DNA from: Pedosphaera sp.
GTDB taxonomy: Bacteria; Verrucomicrobiota; Verrucomicrobiia; Limisphaerales; SXTU01
NCBI GenBank assembly: GCA_009695395.1
Contig: SIBB01000027.1
Coordinates: 1 to 16,642 of the forward strand
Direction of reading: 5' to 3'
Length of the DNA stretch: 16,642 nt
Shown: positions 1-10,258 of the stretch, piece by piece
How the letters are laid out: each line of letters opens with the position of its first letter
How positions within the stretch are numbered: position 1 is the stretch's first letter
Position numbers and translations under genes: made by a program
Notes under the pieces: generated by a model
Told to the model about the DNA's origin: nothing
The model's input: only the letters and a program-made list of their open reading frames with translations
Database searches by the model: none

Positions 1-59
1 TTGGCATGGTGGTCATCTGGTTCGCGCCAGACACAACGGGGAAAAATCTGGAGGACTGA
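1..59 (+). CDS. C-terminal tail of an MFS (sugar-porter-like) transporter, partial at window edge
   Basis: Read in the frame that ends at the TGA at 57-59, the first bases encode GMVVIWFAPDTTGKNLED and then stop. This resembles the C-terminal end of sugar-porter-type major facilitator transporters: the last transmembrane helix runs into a PETKGK-like loop followed by a short acidic tail (here PDTTGK, then NLED). Everything upstream lies outside the window, so substrate and domain structure cannot be judged. The gene converges on the minus-strand DUF1501 gene, with a hairpin between them. The call rests on 18 residues; another membrane protein with a similar tail is possible. Confidence 0.55.
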   Translation, partial: GMVVIWFAPDTTGKNLED

Positions 60-65
60 AAAGCA

Positions 66-93
66 AAAGCCGCTCGGCGAACCGTGCGGCTTT
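66..93. terminator. Bidirectional intrinsic terminator between convergent genes
   Basis: A perfect 8-bp stem (AAAGCCGC at 66-73, GCGGCTTT at 86-93) encloses a 12-nt loop. On the minus strand the stem is followed by TTTTGCTTTTC, a good U-tract for ending the DUF1501/PSCyt transcript. On the plus strand the stem itself ends in TTT, so it probably also ends the transporter transcript. It sits 6 bp after the transporter stop and 22 bp after the DUF1501 stop. Confidence 0.65.
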
Positions 94-115
94 CGAGAGA
101 ACAGATTCAGGCTAC

Positions 116-1414
116 TCAGCTCACGAGTTCCTTCAACGGCGTGCCGTTGCGGACGATCATGACTGGCCGGCCAGTGCGCGTGTTGTATTCCTTGCGCGAG
201 TCGATGCCGAGCGCACGGTAGAAAGTCGCGGCCACGTCGTCGGGCGTGATGGCCTTGTCCTTCGGGCCTTCGCCCTTGGCGTCGGACTCGCCGACGACTT
301 GGCCGCCCTGGATGCCGCCGCCGCCCAGGAGGCAGAACATCGCGCGCGGGTAGTGGTCACGACCGCCGCGTGCGTTGACCTTGGGCGTGCGGCCGAACTC
401 ACCGGTGACAAAGACGGCGGTGGTTTCGAGGAGACCCTTCGCCGCCAGCGCTGTAAACAGCCCGCTGAGGCCGGCGTCGAGCGTCGGGAGGTTCTTGTTT
501 TTGAGCGAGCTGAAGTTGTCGCTGTGCGTGTCCCAGCCGCCGAGGCTGACGCTGGTGAAGCGCACGCCGCTCTCGACGAGGCGCATGGCGAGCAGGCAGC
601 TCTGCGAGAACTGATCCTTCCCGAAGAGGCTGGCGATGCTCTCAGACTCCTTGCTGGTGTCGAACGCGTCGCGGGCCTTGCTGGAGCGCATCATCGAGTA
701 AGCCTTCTGGCCGAACTGGTCCATGCCGGCCAGAAGTTTGTCTTCCTTGCCGAACTCGCCGAAGGCGTTGTCGTAGCGCTGGACGAGGTTCTGGCGGCGG
801 TCCACGTCTTCGAGGGTGACGCCGTTGCGCAGGCCCAGCCCGCGGACTTCCAAGGCCTTGCCGGGCTGGGGCGTGCCACCGGTCTCGAAGGGCCCGTATT
901 CCACGCCGAGGTAGCCGGTGGCGTTCTCGCCGAGGTTCGGCACGGCGACGAAGCTGGGGAGATAATCGGTGCCGCGCAGTTCCTTGGCGACGACGGCGCC
1001 GTAGTGGGGGTAGTTGAGGGAGGGCAGCGGACGGTTGCCCGTGTTCATGTAGAGGGTGCCCAGGCCGTGCGCCGCGAGCGTGTGGCTGACGCCGCGCAGG
1101 ATGGCGAACTTGTCGGCGCACTTGGCGAGCTTGGGCAGGTGCTCGGAGATCATCACGCCGTCGGCGTTGGTCTTGATGGGCTTGAACTCGCCGCGGTGCG
1201 TCTCGGGCGCGTCGGGCTTGAGGTCGAAGGTGTCCATGTGGCTGGGGCCGCCGCCGAGGCGAACGAAGATGGCGGCTTTGCCCTTGGCGTCGACCACCGC
1301 CCCCTGGCTGGTGAGGGCAAAATAGTCGCTGAGGCTGAGACCAAGGCCAGCGAGGCCGCCGACACGCAAAAAGTCGCGGCGAGCGACTCCGTCACAGTTG
1401 ATGTGGGTGGACAT
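116..1414 (-). CDS. DUF1501 family protein, Tat-exported (alkaline-phosphatase/sulfatase-like fold)
   Basis: The 432-residue protein starts with a twin-arginine signal (ARRDFLRVGG, residues 11-20) and a hydrophobic stretch, so it is probably exported folded. The typical DUF1501 landmarks follow: LGGGPSHMDTFDLKP near residues 53-67, and late in the protein GEFGRTPKVN followed by GGRDHYP. The family is related to the alkaline phosphatase/sulfatase superfamily, but its reaction is unknown. DUF1501 genes in planctomycetes and verrucomicrobia usually sit beside PSCyt/DUF1549/DUF1553 genes. Here the partner ends 60 bp upstream on the same strand, so the two are probably co-transcribed and may form a complex. 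The ATG at 1414 is the start that places the Tat signal at the N-terminus; no Shine-Dalgarno precedes it. Confidence 0.93.
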   Translation of the reverse strand: MSTHINCDGVARRDFLRVGGLAGLGLSLSDYFALTSQGAVVDAKGKAAIFVRLGGGPSHMDTFDLKPDAPETHRGEFKPIKTNADGVMISEHLPKLAKCADKFAILRGVSHTLAAHGLGTLYMNTGNRPLPSLNYPHYGAVVAKELRGTDYLPSFVAVPNLGENATGYLGVEYGPFETGGTPQPGKALEVRGLGLRNGVTLEDVDRRQNLVQRYDNAFGEFGKEDKLLAGMDQFGQKAYSMMRSSKARDAFDTSKESESIASLFGKDQFSQSCLLAMRLVESGVRFTSVSLGGWDTHSDNFSSLKNKNLPTLDAGLSGLFTALAAKGLLETTAVFVTGEFGRTPKVNARGGRDHYPRAMFCLLGGGGIQGGQVVGESDAKGEGPKDKAITPDDVAATFYRALGIDSRKEYNTRTGRPVMIVRNGTPLKELVS

Positions 1415-1448
1415 GTGTTTTTCGGGTTTGTGGTTTGAACTAACTGGA

Positions 1449-1476
1449 AATGCGTAATGCGTAAAACGTAAGGCCT
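1449..1476. repeat. Heptanucleotide tandem tract between the PSCyt and DUF1501 genes
   Basis: Four successive 7-bp units read AATGCGT, AATGCGT, AAAACGT, AAGGCCT; the first two are identical and the rest decay. The tract runs into the stop codon (CTA on the plus strand, 1475-1477) of the upstream PSCyt gene. It is one of several unrelated repeats in this window that share a 7-bp period. No function can be read from it. Confidence 0.6.
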
Positions 1477-4216
1477 AGTGGTTCACCATAAACTCGCGGG
1501 TGTTAAGCATGGCCCAGAGGAGTTCGCGGACACCCTCAGCTGTGGAGTTCGCCGCGGCGATGTCAACCCGGGCCTTCTCAATTTCCGTCGCGGTCGGCGG
1601 TCGGCTGACGGTGCGTAGGAATACCTGTGTGATGTAGGTGTCAGCGTTGACCGGGGCGCGCTTCTCGGCAACGGGACTCGGCTGCAGCTTCGCGAGCCGT
1701 TCCTTCGCTTCCTTGAGGGCTGCGACGGTCTCCTTGTTCCCCGGATTAACCTTCATCTTGCTCTCCAACTTTTTAATCAACTCTTCGACCTTGCCCGCGT
1801 CGAGCTTGTCGCCCTTGTTCCGCCCCTGCGCAGGGCTGGTCGCTTTGCGGATCTCCTCAATGAACCCGCCGCCCTTGGCCTGCTCAAGCGCGGAGAGCAG
1901 CTCGGGGTCGTTCCGGGTGAACAGGGTCTGGAGCAGGGTCGGGTCGGTGGTGCGTTCGCAATCGCAGTTGGTCTCGCGCACGGGCTTGCCGAAGATGTTT
2001 AGGGAATAGTTTGAAGCGCCTTTAACCCCCTTGCCGGCGTTGGCGTTGGGGCCGATGGCGCGGTTCTCGATGTCATCGCGGAAGGCGACGAGGCGCTCGC
2101 TCCCGAGGGTGGCCTGGGTGATGCCATCCACGACTACTTCGGCGGGGAGGCGGCGGATGACGAAGCGGCTGAAGTTCTTCTCGTCATTCTTGTTCGTGTC
2201 GTTGGGTTTCCAGGAGCGCTGATAGGTGGCGCTGTTCAAGACCTCCTTGTGGAGCCACGCCATGTTGTAGCCGCTCTTCACGAAGCCTTCGGCCAGGTAA
2301 TCCATCAGTTCGCCGTTCACGGGCGGGTTGGCGAGGTTCATGTCGTCGGCGGGCTCGACGAGGCCGCGGTGGAAGTAGCTGGCCCAGACGCGGTTGACCC
2401 AGGCCTTCGCGAAGTAGGGGTTCTTCGCGCTGCGGAGCCAGTCCATCAGGGGCGCGCGCGGGTCGGGGAACTCCTTGAGCATGACCTCCTCGCCACCCAA
2501 GATGCGCGGGGTGAGGACGCGGCCCTCGAAGTTCGGGTTCTTCTTCTTCATCTGCTCGATCTCGCGCTCAGAGAGCTTGCCCTTCGAGTCGCGGACGGTG
2601 GCGTAGACTTCCTGCCACGGGGCCGGCTCGCCCGCCTTGACGCGCCGCTCGAATTCGCCGCCGAGAGCCTTCTGGTTGTTGCCGTTTTTGGGGTCGGCCG
2701 GGACCGCATCCTTAATCTCTTTGGTCAGGCTGGCGAAGGTGACGGCCTCGCCCGGGACGCTCGGGGCACCCTTGCCGCCGCCGCCCTTGCTGCCATAGGT
2801 GACACCCTCGAAGAAGGCTTGGAACGATTTGAAATCATTCTGGGTCCACTGGTCGAACGGGTGCTTGTGGCACTGCGCGCACTCGATGCGGACGCCGAGA
2901 AAGCTGTGGGAGAACGCCAGCGCTTTCTCCTCAGCCTTCTGGAGGTTCTGCCGCTGCCAGAAGTAGGGCATGTTGGGGCGGTCGGCGAAGTTCAGAGGTT
3001 TCTCGTCGCGGAAGTAGCCGGACATCTCGCGGGCGAATTCCTCGTAGGTTTGACCGGGTTTGGTGCGACCCGAGGCGAGGATGATGCCCGCCATCATCTG
3101 GTCGTAAGGCTCGTTCTTGGCGAGGCGTTGCTGCATCCAATCATACCACTGGCGGCTGAACTTATCGCCGTAGTTGTTCTGACCGTTACCCCGCAGGACG
3201 CGCGCGTTGTTACCGAGGAAGTCGCTTAACTTGGTGGCCCACCACGCGGCGTAGGCCGGGGTCTTGAGCAGTTCGTCAATCTTCGTCGCGCGTTTGGTCG
3301 GCGACTTGTCGGCGAGGAAGGAGTTGATCTCGTCCGGCGTCGGCAGAGTGCCCACGAGGTCCAGCGACACGCGGCGGAGGAACTCCGTGTCGGTGCAGGT
3401 CTCGCTGGGGATGATGCCCAGCTTGGCCAGCTTGGTCACCACGTGCTCGTCCACTTTCGAGGCGGTGGCCAGCTTGGGATATTTCGGCCCGACCTTCTCG
3501 GACACGGGCAGCATCACGGAGACGGGATGCACGCCGTTGTCGTAGAACGCCACGATCTGGGTGTCGCCCTTGTCCTTGGCTTCCGCCACCCCGGACAGGG
3601 AGATGGTGGAGACGGAGTCGTCGTTCGAGCGGAAGCGCGTGAGCTGCGTCACGTCCTCGACCGTGCCGTCCTTCCAATACGCCAGCACGCGGAGTTGCAC
3701 CTTGTCGCCAGCCTTCTTGAAAACAACTTCCTTGGGCGAAATCTCGAGCCGGTCAAAGTCCCCGGTGGCCTCCACGTCCGACTTCGCGCCGCGCTGAATC
3801 CACTTCAAAACCATGTTGTATTCCCACGATCCCTTCTTGTAGCGCTCCTTGCCCTTGTGCGGCTCCTCATTAGTGCCTTTGGTGAGCAAGAGGCTCTTCT
3901 CGGGAAGCTCGCGGTTGATGCGGACTTGCTTCTCGTCCCCATCAGCATTGACCGTCATCTGCTTCAAGTCCTTGTCGAAGTCGTAACCAAAGAGCGAGAG
4001 CTGAAACCCGCCGCGGCCTTGGAACGAGCCGTGGCATTCGCGCCCGTTGCAACCTGCGCGGCTGATGAGCGGCACGACGTGTCGGCGGAAGCTCGGTTCC
4101 TCCGCCTTCGTGAGGTCGGTGAAGCGCTGCTCTGGCGTCCGGAAGGGGGCGTCTTTCGCAGCGAGGGAAAAAGTTAGGGTGAGGAAACCCAACAGAGCGG
4201 CGAGAACATTTCGCAT
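1475..4216 (-). CDS. PSCyt1 / DUF1549 / DUF1553 secreted cytochrome-like protein
   Basis: I chose the ATG at 4216 (913 residues) because it begins a classic Sec signal, MRNVLAALLGFLTLTFSLAA; an in-frame ATG 29 codons upstream would bury it. Domains in order: PSCyt1-like region with GCNGRECHGS (C56, C61, H62, a CX4CH haem-type motif); a bacterial Ig-like (BIG2) domain at about 157-237; DUF1549 at about 250-470, ending in CAQCHKHPFDQW (C446, C449, H450, a CXXCH motif); DUF1553 at about 580-770; a lysine/glutamate-rich probable coiled coil at about 805-846; and a conserved tail LLWAMLNTREFMVNH. Members are abundant in planctomycetes and verrucomicrobia. Proposed roles in extracytoplasmic redox chemistry or polysaccharide degradation are unproven. 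It is the first gene of a pair with DUF1501 and diverges from the amidohydrolase gene. Confidence 0.93.
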   Translation of the reverse strand: MRNVLAALLGFLTLTFSLAAKDAPFRTPEQRFTDLTKAEEPSFRRHVVPLISRAGCNGRECHGSFQGRGGFQLSLFGYDFDKDLKQMTVNADGDEKQVRINRELPEKSLLLTKGTNEEPHKGKERYKKGSWEYNMVLKWIQRGAKSDVEATGDFDRLEISPKEVVFKKAGDKVQLRVLAYWKDGTVEDVTQLTRFRSNDDSVSTISLSGVAEAKDKGDTQIVAFYDNGVHPVSVMLPVSEKVGPKYPKLATASKVDEHVVTKLAKLGIIPSETCTDTEFLRRVSLDLVGTLPTPDEINSFLADKSPTKRATKIDELLKTPAYAAWWATKLSDFLGNNARVLRGNGQNNYGDKFSRQWYDWMQQRLAKNEPYDQMMAGIILASGRTKPGQTYEEFAREMSGYFRDEKPLNFADRPNMPYFWQRQNLQKAEEKALAFSHSFLGVRIECAQCHKHPFDQWTQNDFKSFQAFFEGVTYGSKGGGGKGAPSVPGEAVTFASLTKEIKDAVPADPKNGNNQKALGGEFERRVKAGEPAPWQEVYATVRDSKGKLSEREIEQMKKKNPNFEGRVLTPRILGGEEVMLKEFPDPRAPLMDWLRSAKNPYFAKAWVNRVWASYFHRGLVEPADDMNLANPPVNGELMDYLAEGFVKSGYNMAWLHKEVLNSATYQRSWKPNDTNKNDEKNFSRFVIRRLPAEVVVDGITQATLGSERLVAFRDDIENRAIGPNANAGKGVKGASNYSLNIFGKPVRETNCDCERTTDPTLLQTLFTRNDPELLSALEQAKGGGFIEEIRKATSPAQGRNKGDKLDAGKVEELIKKLESKMKVNPGNKETVAALKEAKERLAKLQPSPVAEKRAPVNADTYITQVFLRTVSRPPTATEIEKARVDIAAANSTAEGVRELLWAMLNTREFMVNH

Positions 4217-4316
4217 ATCGGTGGAGATGTCGACGTGGACCGGAAAAATCCTATTCAGGCCGAGGCTGAAAATGAATTGTCGAGCTGCATCGCGCAGTCT
4301 CAACTCCGCACATCAC
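4217..4316. promoter_or_regulatory. 100-bp divergent intergenic region (promoters for the PSCyt and amidohydrolase genes)
   Basis: The two genes face away from each other, so promoters for both must lie here or reach into the coding ends. The only -10-like element I see is TAGGAT on the minus strand (ATCCTA at 4248-4253), 32 bp from the PSCyt start. The -35 position, TTCATT at 17-bp spacing, is poor. I see no convincing plus-strand promoter and no clear palindromic operator. Confidence 0.35.
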
Positions 4317-5258
4317 ATGACCACTCGCCGCCAATTCCTTGCCGCCTCCGCCGCGTTCAGCATCGCCCCTGCACTCCGCGCCGCTGAGACCTCCACGCCC
4401 AACCCGCCGCCGGACCCCATCATCGACATCCACCAGCACACGCATTACCACGACCGCACCGACCTGCAGATGCTCGCCCACCAGCGCGCGATGGGAATCA
4501 CCACGACCATCCTCCTGCCCGCCGGCCGCTTCATCGAGCGACCCTCCACCCACGCCGGCAAGTCCAACGGCCTCGCCGCGCGCTGCACTGGCAACGACGC
4601 CGCCGTGGAATTCGCCAAGGCCCATCCCGGCGAGTTCCTCTTTGGCGCGAACGAAGTCACCGACCTCCCCGAGGCGAAGTCCGAGATCGAAAAGTATCTC
4701 AAGCTCGGCGCGAAGATTATCGCTGAACAAAAGTTCGGCGTGCAGTGCGACTCGCCCGAGAGCGAGCGCCTCTACGCGCTCGCCGCCGACTACGGCGTGC
4801 CCATCCTCCTGCACTTCCAGGAAGGCACCTACAACTCCGGCTTCCAGCGCCTGCCCGCGATGCTGAAGAAGTTCCCCAAGACCACCATCATCATGCACGC
4901 GCAGACCACGTGGGCGAACATCGACGCGAACTACGACTGGAAGTCCCTCTACCCCACCGGCCCCGTCGCCAAGGGCGGCCTCACCAGCCAGTATCTCGCG
5001 GACTACCCGAACTGCTTCGCCGACATGAGCGCCGGCTCCGGCCTCAACTCCCTCCTGCGCGACGAGGTGCACACCCGCTGGTTCCTCGCGCAGCATCAGG
5101 ACAAAATCCTCTACGGCAGCGACTGCGCAGACACCCTCGGGCGCGGCCCCGGCTGCCAAGGTGCCGGCACCATCGCCGCCATCCGCAAATACGCGGCGAG
5201 CAAAGCCGTGGAGCGCAAAATCCTCTTCGAGAACTCCAAGAAACTCTTCCGCCTCTGA
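4317..5258 (+). CDS. Tat-exported amidohydrolase family 2 (TIM-barrel metal-dependent hydrolase)
   Basis: The protein has 313 residues from the ATG at 4317. That start gives a textbook Tat signal, TTRRQFLAAS with R4-R5 and a hydrophobic stretch to about residue 22; the open frame continues upstream only as non-homologous sequence antisense to the PSCyt gene. The mature part is an amidohydrolase_2 (PF04909) barrel. It has the metal motif DIHQH (H39, H41), LLHFQEG (H166), IIMHAQ (H194) and LYGSDC (D269), the set expected for a mononuclear metal hydrolase or decarboxylase. The substrate cannot be deduced; family members act on lactones, amides and aromatic acids. The larE-like gene begins 46 bp downstream on the same strand, so they are probably co-transcribed. 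Export by Tat fits a metal-loaded enzyme folded in the cytoplasm. Confidence 0.9.
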   Translation: MTTRRQFLAASAAFSIAPALRAAETSTPNPPPDPIIDIHQHTHYHDRTDLQMLAHQRAMGITTTILLPAGRFIERPSTHAGKSNGLAARCTGNDAAVEFAKAHPGEFLFGANEVTDLPEAKSEIEKYLKLGAKIIAEQKFGVQCDSPESERLYALAADYGVPILLHFQEGTYNSGFQRLPAMLKKFPKTTIIMHAQTTWANIDANYDWKSLYPTGPVAKGGLTSQYLADYPNCFADMSAGSGLNSLLRDEVHTRWFLAQHQDKILYGSDCADTLGRGPGCQGAGTIAAIRKYAASKAVERKILFENSKKLFRL

Positions 5259-5304
5259 CGCCGCCCTCGCCTCGACAAGCATTCCACCCAATGCCACGTT
5301 CGCC

Positions 5305-6162
5305 GTGTTGAACAATCAACTCGACTCGCTTCGCTCCCTGCTCCGCTCCTACGGCTCGTGCCTCGTCGCGTATTCCGGCGGCGTGGACTCGGTGCTGCTC
5401 GCCTTCGTCGCGCATGAGGTCCTCGGTCCGCGCGCGCTCGCAGTCATCGCCGACTCGCCCAGCCTGCCGCGCCGCGAGCTGGACGAGGCGCTCGAACTGG
5501 GACGCCGCTTCCACTTCCCCGTCCGCGTCGTCAAGACCGGCGAGTTCGACAACGCCAGCTACACGGCGAACCCGCCCAACCGCTGCTATTTCTGCAAGCA
5601 CGAGCTCTTCGAAGACATCACCCCCATCGCCCTCGCTGAGGGCTTCGCCGTCATCGCCTATGGCGAGAACGCCAGCGACATCGCCGACTTCCGCCCCGGT
5701 GCGGTCGCGGCGAAGGAGTTCCAAGTCCGCGCGCCGCTCAAGGAAGCCGGCCTGACCAAGCCCGTCATCCGCGAGCTTTCCGCGCTGCTCGGCCTGCCCA
5801 CCGCCGACAAGCCCCAGATGGCCTGCCTCAGCTCACGCATCCCCCACGGGCAAGTCGTGACCCCGGCGAAGCTGCTCATGGTGGAAGCCGCCGAGAGCGT
5901 GTTGCGAGACCTTGGCTTCTACGACGTCCGCGTCCGCCATCACGAGGCCGCCCCTGCGCAGGCCACCTCCCCTGCCCCCTCCGGGCGCGCGCGCATCGAA
6001 GTCGGCGTTGCAGAACTTCCGCGCCTGCTGGAAGCCGGGCTGCACCACCGCGTCATCGCCGCGTTGAAAGCCATCGGCTATGCCGAGGTGGAAGTGGACA
6101 CCCAAGGCTACCGTCGCGGCAGCTTGAACAATCTCGCCGCAACACCCGCGACGGAGGCCTGA
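5305..6162 (+). CDS. larE: LarE-type ATP-dependent sacrificial sulfur transferase
   Basis: LarE activates a carboxylate of the pyridinium-3,5-biscarboxylate mononucleotide precursor with ATP and inserts sulfur during synthesis of the nickel-pincer nucleotide (NPN) cofactor. The protein shows the PP-loop SGGVDS (residues 24-29), the NRCYFCKHELF segment (C94, C97) and DKPQMACLSSRIPHG with C174, which aligns with the sulfur-donating cysteine of characterised LarE. I start it at GTG 5305 (285 residues, the family's normal size) because the in-frame ATG at 5161 lies inside the amidohydrolase gene; TTG 5308 is the alternative. No Shine-Dalgarno precedes either. No larB or larC gene lies in the window, so the cofactor role is inferred from family alone; another PP-loop sulfur-transfer role is possible. 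Confidence 0.85.
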   Translation: MLNNQLDSLRSLLRSYGSCLVAYSGGVDSVLLAFVAHEVLGPRALAVIADSPSLPRRELDEALELGRRFHFPVRVVKTGEFDNASYTANPPNRCYFCKHELFEDITPIALAEGFAVIAYGENASDIADFRPGAVAAKEFQVRAPLKEAGLTKPVIRELSALLGLPTADKPQMACLSSRIPHGQVVTPAKLLMVEAAESVLRDLGFYDVRVRHHEAAPAQATSPAPSGRARIEVGVAELPRLLEAGLHHRVIAALKAIGYAEVEVDTQGYRRGSLNNLAATPATEA

Positions 6163-6337
6163 CCCGGCCACACGCGCGCTGAAGCCCCGGAGCATTCCGA
6201 AACGGAACCCGGTGAAATAGTTGGAGGGGTGCAACACGCTCTCCTCCTTCTCCCATCATCGGATGAGGGGAGAGGGCCAAGCCGACCGCGTCGGGAGTTT
6301 TACGGCCGCGGGCCGGCGTTGGGTGGTCAACGCGGCA
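6163..6337. other. Convergent larE-secA intergenic region with possible decayed inverted repeat
   Basis: No gene is visible in these 175 bp. A short inverted repeat TTCCG-AAA-CGGAA lies near 6195-6207. From about 6236 to 6280 a pyrimidine-rich stretch (CTCTCCTCCTTCTCCCATC) is followed by a purine-rich one (GATGAGGGGAGAGGG), a loosely self-complementary arrangement typical of dispersed intergenic repeats in GC-rich genomes. The secA-proximal end holds a hairpin listed separately. Confidence 0.4.
6312..6336 (-). terminator. Hairpin just after the secA stop codon, possible terminator
   Basis: CGTTG and CAACG pair around a GGTGGT loop, extended by an outer GCC/GGC pair across a small internal loop. 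It begins 2 bp past the SecA stop on the minus strand. No strong U-tract follows (GTAAAAC comes later), so it may be a weak or Rho-assisted terminator, or only an mRNA 3'-end stabiliser. Confidence 0.4.
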
Positions 6338-9397
<3,060 letters not shown>

Positions 9398-9414
9398 GAT
9401 GCGAAAGAGGCGCG

Positions 9415-9443
9415 ACGCTACGGGATGGGTGGGGGAGCGTCAA
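9415..9443 (-). promoter_or_regulatory. secA promoter (TTGACG, 17 bp, TAGCGT)
   Basis: On the minus strand TTGACG (9443-9438) is followed by exactly 17 bp and TAGCGT (9420-9415). This is a sigma70-type pair with a near-consensus -35 and the T, A and final T of the -10. The -10 ends only 17 bp before the ATG at 9397, so the mRNA leader should be about 10 nt. The match in spacing and position with the argS promoter supports it. Confidence 0.6.
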
Positions 9444-9536
9444 AGGGGAAGAAAGCCGCGAGGAGCAGGAGTGAGTTACGGCTGCGAGCCGGAAAGGCAT
9501 CATAACGGGCTGCTTTCGGCCTGAACCTTGCCCGCC

Positions 9537-9578
9537 GCTCTCCTGACTTCTATCTCTTGGCTCCCAACTCCTGCCTCA
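9537..9578. repeat. Degenerate heptanucleotide tract overlapping the DUF1080 stop codon
   Basis: Six consecutive 7-bp units read GCTCTCC, TGACTTC, TATCTCT, TGGCTCC, CAACTCC, TGCCTCA. They share a TNNCTCC-like core but no two are identical. The last unit supplies the stop codon of the DUF1080 gene (TCA on the plus strand, 9576-9578). The 138 bp between this tract and secA hold the secA promoter and an unremarkable GC-rich stretch. Confidence 0.45.
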
Positions 9579-10175
9579 AGGCAGCTCTTTAATCTGAATC
9601 CGCCGATACTCCATCGTGCCACGGTCGGCTTCCAGGCCGATGGGGCCGGTGGCGGGAAGCTGAAGGGCCTCGGTCAGCACTTCGCCGTTGCAGGTGCAGC
9701 GGGCCTTGCCGTCCTTCACCACGACTTCGATGACGTTCCAGTCCTGCGCCTTGTATTTCTTCAGTTCTTTGTAGGGCCCGGCCACGAGGTAGTCGCGGCA
9801 CTGGAGTTGGGGCTTGCGCAGGAAGATGCCGCTGTCCGCGTTCACCTCGGCGCGGAATTCCAGCTTGAGGATGAAGTCCTTCGGAAACTCCTTCACGGTG
9901 TAAAACTGGCGCAGGTTCGGGCCTTTGGCCTCGTTACGCGGGTTGACGGTGAGGACTTCGCCCTTCGCCGTGTAGCGACCGTCGGTGGCTTCCTTCTTGC
10001 CGTCGAGCGTCTCGGTGGGCTTGCCATCCTTGTCGCGGTAGCTCCAGCCGGTGAGATCTTTGCCATTGTAGAGACTGGTGAAACCGGCGTCCGGCTTCCA
10101 AGCGTCAGCGGCTTGGGTCGTGGCGGCGGCGAGGCAGAGGGCGGCGGTGAACTTAATGAACGAGATGCGTTTCAT
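9576..10175 (-). CDS. Secreted DUF1080 protein (3-keto-disaccharide hydrolase-like)
   Basis: The 199-residue protein begins at the ATG at 10175, which gives a Sec signal MKRISFIKFTAALCLAAATTQA; the longer frame adds 58 residues of low-complexity, non-homologous sequence. The mature part shows DUF1080 (PF06439) landmarks: AGFTSLYNGKDLTGWSY near residues 30-46, FILKLEFRAEVNADSGIFLRK in the middle, WNVIEVVVKDGKARCTCNG, and ATGPIGLEAD leading into a final strand. The fold is a concanavalin-like jelly roll. Studied members cleave 3-keto-glycosides made by a sugar 3-oxidase. The Gfo/Idh/MocA gene ends 83 bp upstream on the same strand, matching that partnership. The substrate is unknown. Confidence 0.9.
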   Translation of the reverse strand: MKRISFIKFTAALCLAAATTQAADAWKPDAGFTSLYNGKDLTGWSYRDKDGKPTETLDGKKEATDGRYTAKGEVLTVNPRNEAKGPNLRQFYTVKEFPKDFILKLEFRAEVNADSGIFLRKPQLQCRDYLVAGPYKELKKYKAQDWNVIEVVVKDGKARCTCNGEVLTEALQLPATGPIGLEADRGTMEYRRIQIKELP

Positions 10176-10258
10176 AGTGAGAGAAGTGGCGGACACGCGA
10201 CCGATTAAAGAGGGAAGGCGGGGCGGCGGCAAGTGGATTGACGAGCGGAGCGCCGGCT

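Noticed and set aside
4251..4253. A full promoter for the PSCyt gene built on TAGGAT
   Set aside because: The -10 is fair but no acceptable -35 lies at 16-18 bp, so I kept it only as a note in the divergent region.
4047..4316. N-terminal extension of the amidohydrolase gene from an upstream ATG
   Set aside because: It overlaps the PSCyt coding sequence on the other strand, has no family similarity and would bury the Tat signal.
6236..6280. CRISPR-like or mobile element in the larE-secA gap
   Set aside because: Only one loose inverted pyrimidine/purine stretch is present, with no repeat-spacer pattern and no transposase.
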